Made by a program: the position numbers and the translations under genes. A model generated the notes under the pieces. That model was not told where the DNA came from, searched no databases, and was given only the letters and a program-made list of their open reading frames with translations. Shown here one piece after another: positions 43,801 to 52,297 of a stretch of 64,000 nt of DNA. Origin of the DNA: JAGQVA01 sp041391725 (lineage in GTDB: Bacteria; Bacteroidota; Bacteroidia; J057). Location of the stretch: positions 1 to 64,000 of the forward strand of contig JAWKNL010000009.1 in the NCBI GenBank assembly GCA_041391725.1, read 5' to 3'. Each line of letters opens with the position of its first letter. Position 1 is the first letter of the stretch.

Positions 43801-44215
43801 TGGCGATGGCAATTTCTCCGAAGCTCCCGAACCGTCGCATGAATACCAGATGCCCGGCAAATACAATGTAATCGCCGATCTGATCGACCGCTATGGATGC
43901 GAATACAGACTGGAAGAGGTGATTGAAATAAAGCAGATTATTGGAATATATATTCCTTCTGCATTCTCCCCCAACAGCGATGGTTTTAATGACGAACTGA
44001 TGATTGGCCATCACCTGATTAATTCAGTTGATTTTCAGGTATTCAACCGCTGGGGAGAAAGAGTGTTTGTTACCAACCAGCTCGATTTCAGGTGGGACGG
44101 ACACGGGCTAGCCGGGCAGGTTTTGCCGGAGGGTGTTTATGTATTTCACCTGGAAGCTCGTGATATTCACGGCGCAGCCATCATAAAAACAGGCACAATT
44201 ACGCTTATCAGATAG
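40808..44215 (+). CDS. Large secreted PKD-repeat protein with T9SS type B sorting domain
   Basis: 1135 residues from the ATG at 40808, which starts a signal peptide (ending GKPLQAQ); the frame upstream is not convincing. Order: choice-of-anchor L domain (about 30-260, containing GVVISTGNVLTAGGNN and SYVFASEEYNEFV), a Calx-beta-like domain (FTIGGTAIPGVDYLALPDSI, about 280-380), an Ig-like unit, five PKD domains with W-x-FGDG cores (about 470-860), another Ig-like unit, a sixth PKD (RWTFGDGNFSEAPEPSHEYQ) and the C-terminal gliding-motility-associated sorting domain (IPSAFSPNSDGFNDEL ... FNRWGERVF ... PEGVYVFHLEARD). Exported by T9SS and attached to the surface; likely adhesin. A terminator follows. 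Confidence 0.9.
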   Translation: MYLRFTLLLWVLVFLLGKPLQAQLVVVDTLPNDTLFSTLFAEGVTISNLTIQFCQPSQTGQFNGVNSNLGLDSGVVISTGNVLTAGGNNISSSTTGSFSFNPMSYLPLATIGGGPVYDVCVVEFDVVPLCDSIGISYVFASEEYNEFVATNFNDVFAFFISGPGYTGTPGQNIALIPNTAIPVAINNVNNGNSPAGTPSFGPCTNCAYYTDNVGGTTVEFDGFTVPMVAAAAVTPCQTYHITLAIADVFDASYDSGVFFEVGGIGCITPTLNLNATNSTVLGANVAVEGCVNYGLFTFTLPTPPTDTTVFHFTIGGTAIPGVDYLALPDSIIMPAGVDSVVLPVYIFADNLPEGTEFIEIYYVDSTLCTTSIYRDTAVMQIWDKPIIPPLVDTAFCSADLVTIGFTPQETQTYQWTPSTGLSSTTVSDPGLSLSLSGTSEQKSTYYLVTTDLQGFCIFQDSMEVTVFPGNFADFTADSVCEGNQTSFTASAGYDHLTSWLWSFGDGQNQAGPDPVHLYNGQGIYQAQLITANSKGCLDTIVHAVLVDSLPVVSFTVDPVCQNTPSLFVNNVRPGTGYAWDFGDGGVSTAPNPVHIYTGFGNFPVQLIATTARGCVDSLTRSAEVYKNPEADFSARFECEGTATAFINETLAGTGTSLFSVWTFGDGASSVSANPTHLYSSYGNYNVTLQVTDNLGCKDTYSDNVRVYALPKADFTAEEICEENHMIYTNQSTVVDNSPVSRFLWTFHDGRTSRVASPDPFYWDPGIFQTKLVVWTEFGCPDSITKTVTVFPHPVVAFNMEPVCVFDSSHFINQSWVDSTVTGDKIVSWNWNLGDGTILDSVLHPVHSYQSSGFFPITLSVLTNNGCPSFRTLELEIYPTPPLPDLKHDTVCFSDQAFLIAQAVPPTDRIEWFYGLNDNQPFQIGNSYITPPLPYPQTYFVQAISDHECIGEKVPVEATLYQPGQAEMIPSQWVAEIPNSVIDFRVAGNIEVEIFRWTFGDGNFSEAPEPSHEYQMPGKYNVIADLIDRYGCEYRLEEVIEIKQIIGIYIPSAFSPNSDGFNDELMIGHHLINSVDFQVFNRWGERVFVTNQLDFRWDGHGLAGQVLPEGVYVFHLEARDIHGAAIIKTGTITLIR

Positions 44216-44248
44216 CCCCGGCAACAGAAAAAAGAATTATGGCTTTTA

Positions 44249-44280
44249 AGGGAGTTCATTTATGGACTCCCTTCTTTTTT
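44249..44280 (+). terminator. Terminator after the PKD protein gene
   Basis: AAGGGAGTTC / GGACTCCCTT stem (10 bp, one G-T pair) followed by CTTTTTT. The remaining 44281-44700 holds no gene; a weak hairpin at 44581-44606 (TTGCCGGA / TCCGTCAA) is the only structure I see. Confidence 0.8.
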
Positions 44281-44700
44281 GGCAAAAACCGCAAAATTAT
44301 ACAGGTAAGATTTTGGGAAGAAATGGAGTGGTTTTAACCTTCCTGACAAGGCGTTTTTTCATATTTCCGGTTACAAAGAATAGGGAAATCAGGAACATAG
44401 GAAATTCAAAACCATAGAGGAATTAAGGAAAACAGAAAAATAAGCCATAAAAAACTACCCGATCGTGTCATGTTTCGCAGTTGGTACAAAAATAAGAACC
44501 AAACCAACGAAAGGCATGTTAGGTTCGTGTAGTATTGTGTAGATTTATTGTTTCTTCAAAAGGCAGTTTTTTTTAGAACAATTGCCGGACAAAGAAATCC
44601 GTCAATTCATGCCGGTAAAACCGGGTAAGATTGAGGTAGTATAGAATCGAGTATTGACAATCAAAATAATACCAGGAATAAGCACTTTTACCGTTTCCCC

Positions 44701-47700
44701 ATGATCCAGTTGAGAGTTTTACTTTTTTTGATTCTGTCAGTTTTTGTATTTGGTAGCGCAAGGGCGACCCATATTACAGGAGCAGAACTGACCTACACCT
44801 GTATCAATCCGGCTACCCGGGTATATCAGGTAAAACTGACAGTTTACCGCGACTGTTTAAACGGTCAGGCAGCGTTTGACAACAATGTCAGACTCTTTAT
44901 TTTCAGGGGTAGTAACAATACCTTATTTAATACGGTCAATGTTCCGCTTATATCCTCCGGTATTCAGGATCTTCCGGTTGACTGGAATGCATGTACGGGT
45001 TCGCCCGCCAATATTTGTGTGGAATATGTGAGTTATATTACCAACGTAACCCTGCCTGCTTTGGCTGGCGGTTATAATATCGGCTGGGCCCGATGCTGCC
45101 GCAACAATGTTGTTACAAACATTTTTCAAAATCAGGGTATCACGGTGCTGGCTAAGGTTCCCGAAACCACGCCTGCATCCTGTAACTCAATGCCGACCTT
45201 TAACCAGCTTCCTCCATTGTTTTTATGTGTAAACCAACCTTTCAGTTTTGACCACTCTGCTACGGATGCCAATGGGGATTCACTGGTTTATCAGATTTCT
45301 AACCCATATACCGGTATCAACTCAACCGGCCAGGGCGCAACCCAGTTTAATCCGGTTGTATCTGTGGGTGGATTTGGTGCAAATCCCATGGGGCCGCCTC
45401 CTTATCAGAATATTAACTTCCTGCCCGGTTATAATTTTACCGATCCTTTTGCTTCCGGTAACTTTAGTATAGATCCCCTTTCGGGCCTGCTCACACTGAC
45501 GCCGATCCAGACGGGACTTTCTGTTTTTGCTCTTTCTGTAAAAGAATATCGCAACGGGGTGCTGCTAAGCGAAAATAAAAGAGATTTTCAGATCAATGTA
45601 ATTGTTTGTTCTCCCCAGGGCAACGAACCTGTGATTGCCAATAATACGGCCCCGGTGCCCGGCTCCAACGGGGATACAATCTGGGTAAAACCCACGGAAG
45701 AGTTTTGTTATGATATCACTGTTTCTGACCCTGCTGCAAGCGATACGGTCATTCTTTTCCCGGTAAGTGCTGTTTTTGGGATTGGCAACACCCTTCCCCC
45801 ACCATTTGCTACGCTCTCATATTCCGGTACCAACCCTGCGCAGGGGCAGGTTTGCTGGGTGGCTTCCTGTAAGCTGGAGGGAGATACGATTTTGTTTATT
45901 GTCGGAGGCCGGGATACATCTGACTGTCCGGGCTATAATATTGTATTTGACACGACCTATGTGATTATTGAGGAAATGGCGCGATCGGTCGTCTCGCATA
46001 CCCTTCCGGGCCCAAGTCAGGATACGGTTTATGTCGATCCTCTTGAAAATTTTTGCTTTTCCTGGGCAGGTACGGATGTTGACGTAGAAGATTCACTGGA
46101 AATCATCCCGCTGGTCGGGCCATTTGCTTCTTTGGGCGCTTCTCAGCCTGTCGCTACCATCACTCAATCCGGGGTGAATCCGATTTCGGGGAATATATGC
46201 TGGACGCCCCCCTGTACAATGGCAGGCACTACCGTGCCTATGGTGATTGGTGTCCGCGATATTAATTTTTGTAAGTTTTTGGGGAAAGATACCATTTATG
46301 TCACAATCAGTCCGCTGCCACCTACTGATGCGGGCATTGGAGATACGATCTGTGTAGGGCAAAGTACTTCGCTACTGGCAAGCGGAGGGGTTTCCTATGG
46401 ATGGACACCGCTTGCCGGCCTTAACAATCCCAACATTCCCAATCCGGTAGCTACGCCTGCGGTAAGTACCAATTACACCGCCTTGATTACCGATGCCTTT
46501 GGGTGTGTACAGACCGACAATGTATTTGTGAAGGTGAATCCGCTCCCCAATGCTTTTGCAGGAAATGATACGGTAAAATGCCCGGGAATTCCCATGCAAT
46601 TGCAGGCCTCCGGTGGAATTATTTACAGTTGGACGCCGACGGCGACACTTTCCAACCCCAATATTTCCAATCCGGTGGCGACGCCCAACGTCACTACCAC
46701 CTATACAGTTACCGTTACTGATACCAATGGCTGTGTGAATTCTGATGACATTGTCGTATTTCATATGAATGCCACGGCATCTCCCTCTCCGACAATCTGC
46801 GTGGGCGATAGTGTGCAGATAAACGCAGCCGGTGGCATTTCCTATTCCTGGTCCCCCGCCAACGGACTCAACAATCCCAATATTGCCAATCCCAAGGCAT
46901 CTCCGCTGACAACTACTACCTATACGGCTACTGTGGTAAACAATATTGGCTGTATAGATACGGTATCAGTTACGGTGTTTGTCAATCCGCTTCCGCCCGT
47001 AAGTGCCGGACCCGACGACGGGATTTGTATATTTGGTGGCACAAATCTGAATGCAAGCGGGGCAGTGAGTTATGTCTGGTCGCCTGCAAACGGCCTTTCT
47101 TCTACCACAATTGCCAATCCTTTTGCCAACCCATCTGTCACTACCACCTATACAGTTACCGGCACCGATGCCAATGGCTGTGTGAATGTGGACAGTATGA
47201 CACTGACTGTTCATCCGCTTCCACTTATCAATGCCGGAAATGATACCCTTAAATGTGGCAATACCGGTATTCAGATTGCGGCAACCTTCGATCCCGATTA
47301 CAACTATACCTGGAGTCCTTCGACCGGAGTAAGTAATGTCAACGTTTTTAACCCGGTGGTAAACCCGCTTGTCTCTACCACCTATACGGTTTCGGTTACC
47401 GATGAAAACGGCTGTTCCCAATCCGATAATATCCTGGTCTCCGTAACCTATGCCGACGCAGGAGCCGATGATACCCTTTGTGTCGGAAGCGCGGTTCAGT
47501 TGCATGGGAATGGCGGTGTATCCTATAGCTGGGATAATCCGGCGACGCTTAGTAATCCTAATTCGTCCGACCCGATTGCCGCTCCTCTGGTAACGACAAC
47601 TTATACGCTGACCATTACGGCTGTTACAGGTTGTACCGATACCGATCAGGTTACCCTTGTGGTCAATCCGCTTCCCAATGCTGATGCGGGAAATGACCAG

Positions 47701-48702
47701 CCGCTTTGTATCGGTGATTCTGTAAATCTGAGTGCAAGTGGCGGAATTTCCTATTTCTGGAATCTGTCTCCTTCTCTTATCGGAAATACAGTATCTGACC
47801 CGCTGGTATTTCCCACCGATACGACAAGCTATATCGTGACGGTTACGGATGCCAACGGATGTGTGAAAAAAGACACCACGACGGTTTTTGTAAACCTTCT
47901 CCCGGTTGTAGATGCCGGTAATGATACCGCAAAATGCGGCAACACAGGTATCCAGCTTTCCGCCTCCGGCGGAGTAAATTATGCCTGGTCTCCGGCATTG
48001 GGACTTGACGACCCCAACGTCTTCAACCCGGTAGCTAATCCCGATTCCTCCGGAATGTATTTTGTCGCTGTCACCGACACCAATGGTTGTACAAGCGCTG
48101 ACTCGCTTTTCATTCGGGTCATGTATGCCAATGCCGGTCCCGACCTGCCCGTTTGTATTTACGATAGTGTACAACTCAACGCAGGCGGCGGGGTTTCTTA
48201 TGTATGGGATCCTGCTCCGACGCTGATCAATGCGGGCGTACCCAATCCGATGGTTTTTCCGCAGGTTACGACTGATTATTATGTCACGGTTACTGACACC
48301 ACCGGCTGTACCGACAGGGATACGGTAACTGTAACGGTCAATCCGCTTCCGGTAACAACCACATTTGGCACAGACCCCTACGTTTGCTCCGGTGGAGGTA
48401 CAGTCGTGAATGCTACCGGGGGCGTTGTTTATCAGTGGATGCCCGCCAACATCTTTAATGACCCGACCCTGGCCAGTCCAATTGCTTCTCCGACATATGC
48501 GGTTCACGTTGGACAGTACCTGGCGATTTTATGTTTCGTGACTGATTCCAACGGCTGTACCAGCCTGGATTCGCTGGATCAGGTAGTGCGCCTGCTTCCA
48601 ATCATATCTATCAGCAACGACACGGTTCGGTGTCCGGGCGGATCTGTGCCGCTGTTTCTTACAGGGGGATTTCCTATCACTGGTCTCCTGCCTACGCACT
48701 GA
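44701..48702 (+). CDS. Giant surface repeat protein, N-terminal part (frameshifted near 48663)
   Basis: 1333 residues before the frame is lost. Signal peptide to ARA (residue 22), then a domain beginning THITGAELTYTC with several cysteines (about 23-295) characteristic of gliding-motility-associated proteins of Bacteroidota, two cadherin-like units (about 296-540), and ten complete copies plus part of an eleventh of a 74-76 residue Ig-like repeat with core ASGGVSYxWSPAxGLxNPNIxNPxAxP-TTTYTVTVTDxNGC. The frame shifts at a G5 run (48663-48667); adding one G restores LTGGISYHWSPAYALS in the downstream frame. Continues in 48630-50918 for a total of about 2072 residues. Likely T9SS-exported adhesin. 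Confidence 0.85.
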   Translation: MIQLRVLLFLILSVFVFGSARATHITGAELTYTCINPATRVYQVKLTVYRDCLNGQAAFDNNVRLFIFRGSNNTLFNTVNVPLISSGIQDLPVDWNACTGSPANICVEYVSYITNVTLPALAGGYNIGWARCCRNNVVTNIFQNQGITVLAKVPETTPASCNSMPTFNQLPPLFLCVNQPFSFDHSATDANGDSLVYQISNPYTGINSTGQGATQFNPVVSVGGFGANPMGPPPYQNINFLPGYNFTDPFASGNFSIDPLSGLLTLTPIQTGLSVFALSVKEYRNGVLLSENKRDFQINVIVCSPQGNEPVIANNTAPVPGSNGDTIWVKPTEEFCYDITVSDPAASDTVILFPVSAVFGIGNTLPPPFATLSYSGTNPAQGQVCWVASCKLEGDTILFIVGGRDTSDCPGYNIVFDTTYVIIEEMARSVVSHTLPGPSQDTVYVDPLENFCFSWAGTDVDVEDSLEIIPLVGPFASLGASQPVATITQSGVNPISGNICWTPPCTMAGTTVPMVIGVRDINFCKFLGKDTIYVTISPLPPTDAGIGDTICVGQSTSLLASGGVSYGWTPLAGLNNPNIPNPVATPAVSTNYTALITDAFGCVQTDNVFVKVNPLPNAFAGNDTVKCPGIPMQLQASGGIIYSWTPTATLSNPNISNPVATPNVTTTYTVTVTDTNGCVNSDDIVVFHMNATASPSPTICVGDSVQINAAGGISYSWSPANGLNNPNIANPKASPLTTTTYTATVVNNIGCIDTVSVTVFVNPLPPVSAGPDDGICIFGGTNLNASGAVSYVWSPANGLSSTTIANPFANPSVTTTYTVTGTDANGCVNVDSMTLTVHPLPLINAGNDTLKCGNTGIQIAATFDPDYNYTWSPSTGVSNVNVFNPVVNPLVSTTYTVSVTDENGCSQSDNILVSVTYADAGADDTLCVGSAVQLHGNGGVSYSWDNPATLSNPNSSDPIAAPLVTTTYTLTITAVTGCTDTDQVTLVVNPLPNADAGNDQPLCIGDSVNLSASGGISYFWNLSPSLIGNTVSDPLVFPTDTTSYIVTVTDANGCVKKDTTTVFVNLLPVVDAGNDTAKCGNTGIQLSASGGVNYAWSPALGLDDPNVFNPVANPDSSGMYFVAVTDTNGCTSADSLFIRVMYANAGPDLPVCIYDSVQLNAGGGVSYVWDPAPTLINAGVPNPMVFPQVTTDYYVTVTDTTGCTDRDTVTVTVNPLPVTTTFGTDPYVCSGGGTVVNATGGVVYQWMPANIFNDPTLASPIASPTYAVHVGQYLAILCFVTDSNGCTSLDSLDQVVRLLPIISISNDTVRCPGGSVPLFLTGGFPITGLLPTH

Positions 48703-50400
48703 GCGACCCCAATATCGCCAATCCGATCGCCTTCCCCGATACGACGACGACCTATACAGGTACAGTAACGGCTGTATGGGGTTGTGCTGACTCTGCGGAA
48801 GTAACGGTAATCGTCATAGAACCTGATGCAGGCCCGGATATGACCATCTGTGCCAGTGACAGTATCCAGCTTCAGGCAGGAGGCGGGGTAGGGTATAGCT
48901 GGGTTCCTGCTACGGGTCTGAGTAATGCAAGCATTTCCAATCCGATGGCATCACCGGCATTTACCACGCAGTACGTGGTGACAGTGACCGACAGCCTGGG
49001 CTGCTCAGATACAGATACCATGACCGTATTTGTCAATCAGTTGCCCCCGGCTTCTGCGGGGCCTGATCAGGCGATTTGTATCTTCGATACGGTTCAACTT
49101 TCCGCCTCAGGCGGTGTAAGTTTCCTTTGGATTGCAGGAGACAGCATCAGCGATGATACCTTGTTTAATCCGCAGGCGAATCCGCTTTCGAGCCAGTTTT
49201 ATATCGTAGCTGTAACAGACACCAACGGGTGTACGGAAAGAGACTCTATGTTTCTCACGGTTCACTCCCTGCCTCCGGCGGATGCCGGCAGCGACTTTAC
49301 CAAGTGCGGCGAAGACTCTGTGCAACTCCTGGCCTCGGGAGGGGTTCAGTACATCTGGTCTCCTGCCTCGTTTCTAAGTGCAGACAACATTCCCAATCCA
49401 ATGGCTGTGCCGGACTCCAATTTTACATATTTCGTCACAGTTACAGACACCAATGGCTGTGTCAATACCGACAGCGTGTTTATCAGGACTATGTATGCAA
49501 AGGCCGGCCAGGCAGATACGATTTGTTTTGGTGATACCATTCGCCTTCAGGCTTCGTATATCGGTGGTTTGGGGGTCTCTTATCTTTGGTCTCCTGATTC
49601 TTCTGCACAAAATGCGCTGGTGCCCAACCCGATGGTTTTCCCTGTTACCACCACGCAGTATATTGTGACGGTAACTGATTCGAGCGGGTGTTCGGATACA
49701 AGTGCTGTAGAAATTTTTGTTCACCCGGCCCCACCTGCGAATGCCGGGCCGGACACGGCCATCTGTATCGGTGAGATCGTGCGACTGAATGCAAGCGGCG
49801 GGGTAACTTACCGCTGGAATGCAGATCCTACACTCAACAGCCTCGTAATCGCCGATCCTGTTGCCAATTCACAGGTTACCCGAACTTATACGGTAACAGT
49901 TACCGATATTTTCGGATGTACGGCTTCGGATGATGTTCAACTTACGATTAATCCCCTTCCGAATGTGGATGCCGGAGTCGATACATTCATATGCGATAGA
50001 GGCGCTGCCCTGCTTTTTGCTTCGGGAGCAACTTCCTACGTCTGGACACCCGGGCAGACCCTCTCAGATCCCTTTGCTGCCGACCCCATTGCTTTCCCCA
50101 GTGTAAATACTACTTACTTTGTTACCGGGACAGATGATAATGGCTGCGTCAATGCTGACAGCATAACGGTCAATGTATGGGAACTCCCGGTAATCACAGG
50201 TGATCCCTACCATGAAATCTGTATCGGTCAGGATCAGATACTGGAGGTTTCGGGAGCCGCTGCTTATCTATGGAGTACCGGAGCGAAAAATGACCGCATC
50301 CGGGTTGTACCTCCCTCGACGACAGTCTTCTGGGTGATTCCTTTTGAGGAGAATGGTTGTGCCGGAGATACATTTTTCCATGAAGTGTATGTAGAGCGCA
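46322..50400 (+). repeat. Eighteen tandem Ig-like protein repeats with a three-unit superperiod
   Basis: About 18 units of 71-83 codons (mostly 74-76). Units 2, 5, 8, 11 and 14 share NDT-K/R-C-G/P-like starts and end with Y, M or I instead of the usual NPLP-type linker, and each is followed by a unit starting A-x-AG. The pattern implies that blocks of three units were duplicated together. Confidence 0.85.
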
Positions 50401-50918
50401 ATCTTCCCCGCCCCGAATTTGTGCCAGACCCGGAAGAGGGTTTTTATCCACTGGAAGTGAATTTTGACAATCAAAGCCAGTTTGCCTCGAAGTTTTTGTG
50501 GGATTTTGGCGATGGCGAATTTTCCGAAGACCCATTCCCCAGTCACACCTTCAACCAGCCCGGCGACTATGTGGTTATTTTGACTGCCGACAATGATATT
50601 GGCTGTCCTGCAGATTTTGAGTACCGGTTTATCCGTGCCCTGGATTATAATATTTTCTTCCCCACGGCTTTTACACCCAATGGAGATGGTCATAACGATG
50701 AGTTTTATATCGTCATGAACTCAATCGAATTCTTTGAAATTCAGATATTTAACCGCTGGGGGCAGTTGATTTTTCAATCCAGCGACCCTGCTTTCCGGTG
50801 GGATGGCACGATGGGTGGAACGCCCGTTATTGAAGGGGCTTACGTTTATAAAGTAAATGCTGTAACTTACCGGGGCGAACGCATCCAGCGGGGTGGTTCG
50901 ATTACGCTGATCCGGTAA
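48630..50918 (+). CDS. Giant surface repeat protein, C-terminal part with T9SS type B sorting domain
   Basis: Frame that continues the protein of 44701-48702 from about 48664. It has the rest of repeat 11, repeats 12-18, a PKD domain (KFLWDFGDGEFSEDPFPSHTF, around nt 50410-50640) and the gliding-motility-associated C-terminal domain (FFPTAFTPNGDGHNDEF ... FNRWGQLIF ... EGAYVYKVNAVTYRGERIQ), ending ITLIR like its neighbour. No signal peptide of its own, so as sequenced it would not be exported. Asp residues flanking the NGC motifs suggest calcium-binding, as in related adhesins (inference). The HTTM gene starts 6 bp downstream. Confidence 0.82.
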   Translation: MSGRICAAVSYRGISYHWSPAYALSDPNIANPIAFPDTTTTYTGTVTAVWGCADSAEVTVIVIEPDAGPDMTICASDSIQLQAGGGVGYSWVPATGLSNASISNPMASPAFTTQYVVTVTDSLGCSDTDTMTVFVNQLPPASAGPDQAICIFDTVQLSASGGVSFLWIAGDSISDDTLFNPQANPLSSQFYIVAVTDTNGCTERDSMFLTVHSLPPADAGSDFTKCGEDSVQLLASGGVQYIWSPASFLSADNIPNPMAVPDSNFTYFVTVTDTNGCVNTDSVFIRTMYAKAGQADTICFGDTIRLQASYIGGLGVSYLWSPDSSAQNALVPNPMVFPVTTTQYIVTVTDSSGCSDTSAVEIFVHPAPPANAGPDTAICIGEIVRLNASGGVTYRWNADPTLNSLVIADPVANSQVTRTYTVTVTDIFGCTASDDVQLTINPLPNVDAGVDTFICDRGAALLFASGATSYVWTPGQTLSDPFAADPIAFPSVNTTYFVTGTDDNGCVNADSITVNVWELPVITGDPYHEICIGQDQILEVSGAAAYLWSTGAKNDRIRVVPPSTTVFWVIPFEENGCAGDTFFHEVYVERNLPRPEFVPDPEEGFYPLEVNFDNQSQFASKFLWDFGDGEFSEDPFPSHTFNQPGDYVVILTADNDIGCPADFEYRFIRALDYNIFFPTAFTPNGDGHNDEFYIVMNSIEFFEIQIFNRWGQLIFQSSDPAFRWDGTMGGTPVIEGAYVYKVNAVTYRGERIQRGGSITLIR

Positions 50919-50924
50919 TGTTAT

Positions 50925-52292
50925 ATGGCAAATACTCCTGCTCCTGTTGTTAATGATTCTGGTTGGTGGAGCTTTATGTTCCGCCCGGTTTCTGCGCATG
51001 GCCTGGGCATTTTTCGCATCAGTTTTGGTGCCATTATGCTCTGGGAAATGCTGTATTTTGTGAAACTGGATTTTGTACCTGTTTTCCTCACCGAGCCCGA
51101 ACTTTTGTTCCACTATGATCTTCTACACTGGCTGAATCCGCTTCCGGCACCGCTGATGTGGCTTCTGATTGTTGCACTGATCGTATGTTGTGGGCTGATT
51201 GTTTTGGGTAAGTGGTATCGCCCTGCCATGATTGTATTTGCAGTGGGGTTTACCTACATTTTTTTTATCGATAAGGCATACTACAACAACCATCTTTACC
51301 TGATTTGCCTGCTTTCGTGGTGGATGATTTTTATCGATGCAGATAAGGCGTTGAAAATTTTTCCCGGAAAGGCAGCCGATCCTGATCCGGTGATTCCTGC
51401 CTGGATGTACCATATTCTCCAGGCGCATCTGGTAATCGTATATTTTTTCGGAGGAATTGCTAAAATTAACCCCGACTGGCTGGTGCGCCATGAACCCGTA
51501 ATGACCATGCTAAACAAGGGGTTTTACATGAAAGACCTTCTGGGAGAAACAGTTACGGTGTATATCCTGACGTATGGCGGGATGATTTTTGACCTTACTA
51601 TCGGGTTTTTGCTGTTGTACCGGCGCACACTGTGGCTGGGCGTAGCGGGCGCCTTGTTTTTTAATCTCAGTAACGCTTCGCTTTTCGACGATATAAATAT
51701 TTTCCCCTATTTTATGGTGATGGCCACAGTTTTGTTTCTCGATCCTGCCTGGGTAAAAGAGAAGTTAAAGCTTAAAAAGGTCGCCACTAAAAATAAAAAT
51801 TCAGCTAAAACGGTGTTTCAGCCTTCCCGGAGATTGGTCTGGATAATTGGAATTTATCTTTTTATCCATATTCTTATGCCTTTCCGCCACTTCCTTTACC
51901 CCGGCAATACAGACTGGACCAGCCAGGCGCAGCGGTTTTCCTGGAGAATGAAAGTTCAGACCCGTAAAACCGAAAAACTTGAATTTCAGGTACTCGACTA
52001 TTCACAAAAAACCATTTACCCCGTTGACCTGAATGCGTATAAACTAAACAGAGACCAGATCACCCTTCTCAGCCTTGACCCTGCCGCTGTATGGGATTTG
52101 TGTCAGTTTCTCGAAAAAAGAGGGAAAGAAAGATTGCGATCATCCAAAGTTGGGGTTAATGCCAATATCCGGATTTCCATGAACAACCGACCCGTGCAGC
52201 ATATGGTTGATCCTGCACTCGACATGGCCGAAACTACCCGCAGCGTTTTTAAAAATAGTACCTGGATTCTCCCATTGGAAGACATCGAATAA
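50925..52292 (+). CDS. HTTM-domain membrane protein (vitamin K-dependent gamma-carboxylase-like)
   Basis: 455 residues. The N-terminal 290 residues are the HTTM domain: SAHGLGIFRISFGAIMLWEM, several membrane helices, KAYYNNHLYLICLLSWWMIF, and AHLVIVYFFGGIAKINPDWL. The last aligns with the human gamma-glutamyl carboxylase segment that contains the catalytic base Lys218 (GVKKLDADW), so Lys180 here occupies the same place (alignment by eye). The C-terminal 150 residues, after another helix, are probably outside the membrane (PFRHFLYPGNTDWTSQAQRFSWRM). In bacteria the reaction is mostly unproven. It starts 6 bp after the giant repeat protein and ends 5 bp before the aminotransferase. Confidence 0.85.
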   Translation: MANTPAPVVNDSGWWSFMFRPVSAHGLGIFRISFGAIMLWEMLYFVKLDFVPVFLTEPELLFHYDLLHWLNPLPAPLMWLLIVALIVCCGLIVLGKWYRPAMIVFAVGFTYIFFIDKAYYNNHLYLICLLSWWMIFIDADKALKIFPGKAADPDPVIPAWMYHILQAHLVIVYFFGGIAKINPDWLVRHEPVMTMLNKGFYMKDLLGETVTVYILTYGGMIFDLTIGFLLLYRRTLWLGVAGALFFNLSNASLFDDINIFPYFMVMATVLFLDPAWVKEKLKLKKVATKNKNSAKTVFQPSRRLVWIIGIYLFIHILMPFRHFLYPGNTDWTSQAQRFSWRMKVQTRKTEKLEFQVLDYSQKTIYPVDLNAYKLNRDQITLLSLDPAAVWDLCQFLEKRGKERLRSSKVGVNANIRISMNNRPVQHMVDPALDMAETTRSVFKNSTWILPLEDIE

Positions 52293-52297
52293 CTTAT

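Noticed and set aside
46966..48507. 513-residue open frame antisense to the giant repeat gene
   Set aside because: It is repetitive only because the sense strand is repetitive, and is rich in Arg, Ile and Cys without domain features.
46322..50400. Possible CRISPR-like repeat array
   Set aside because: The units are about 225 bp of diverged coding sequence in frame, not short identical repeats with spacers.
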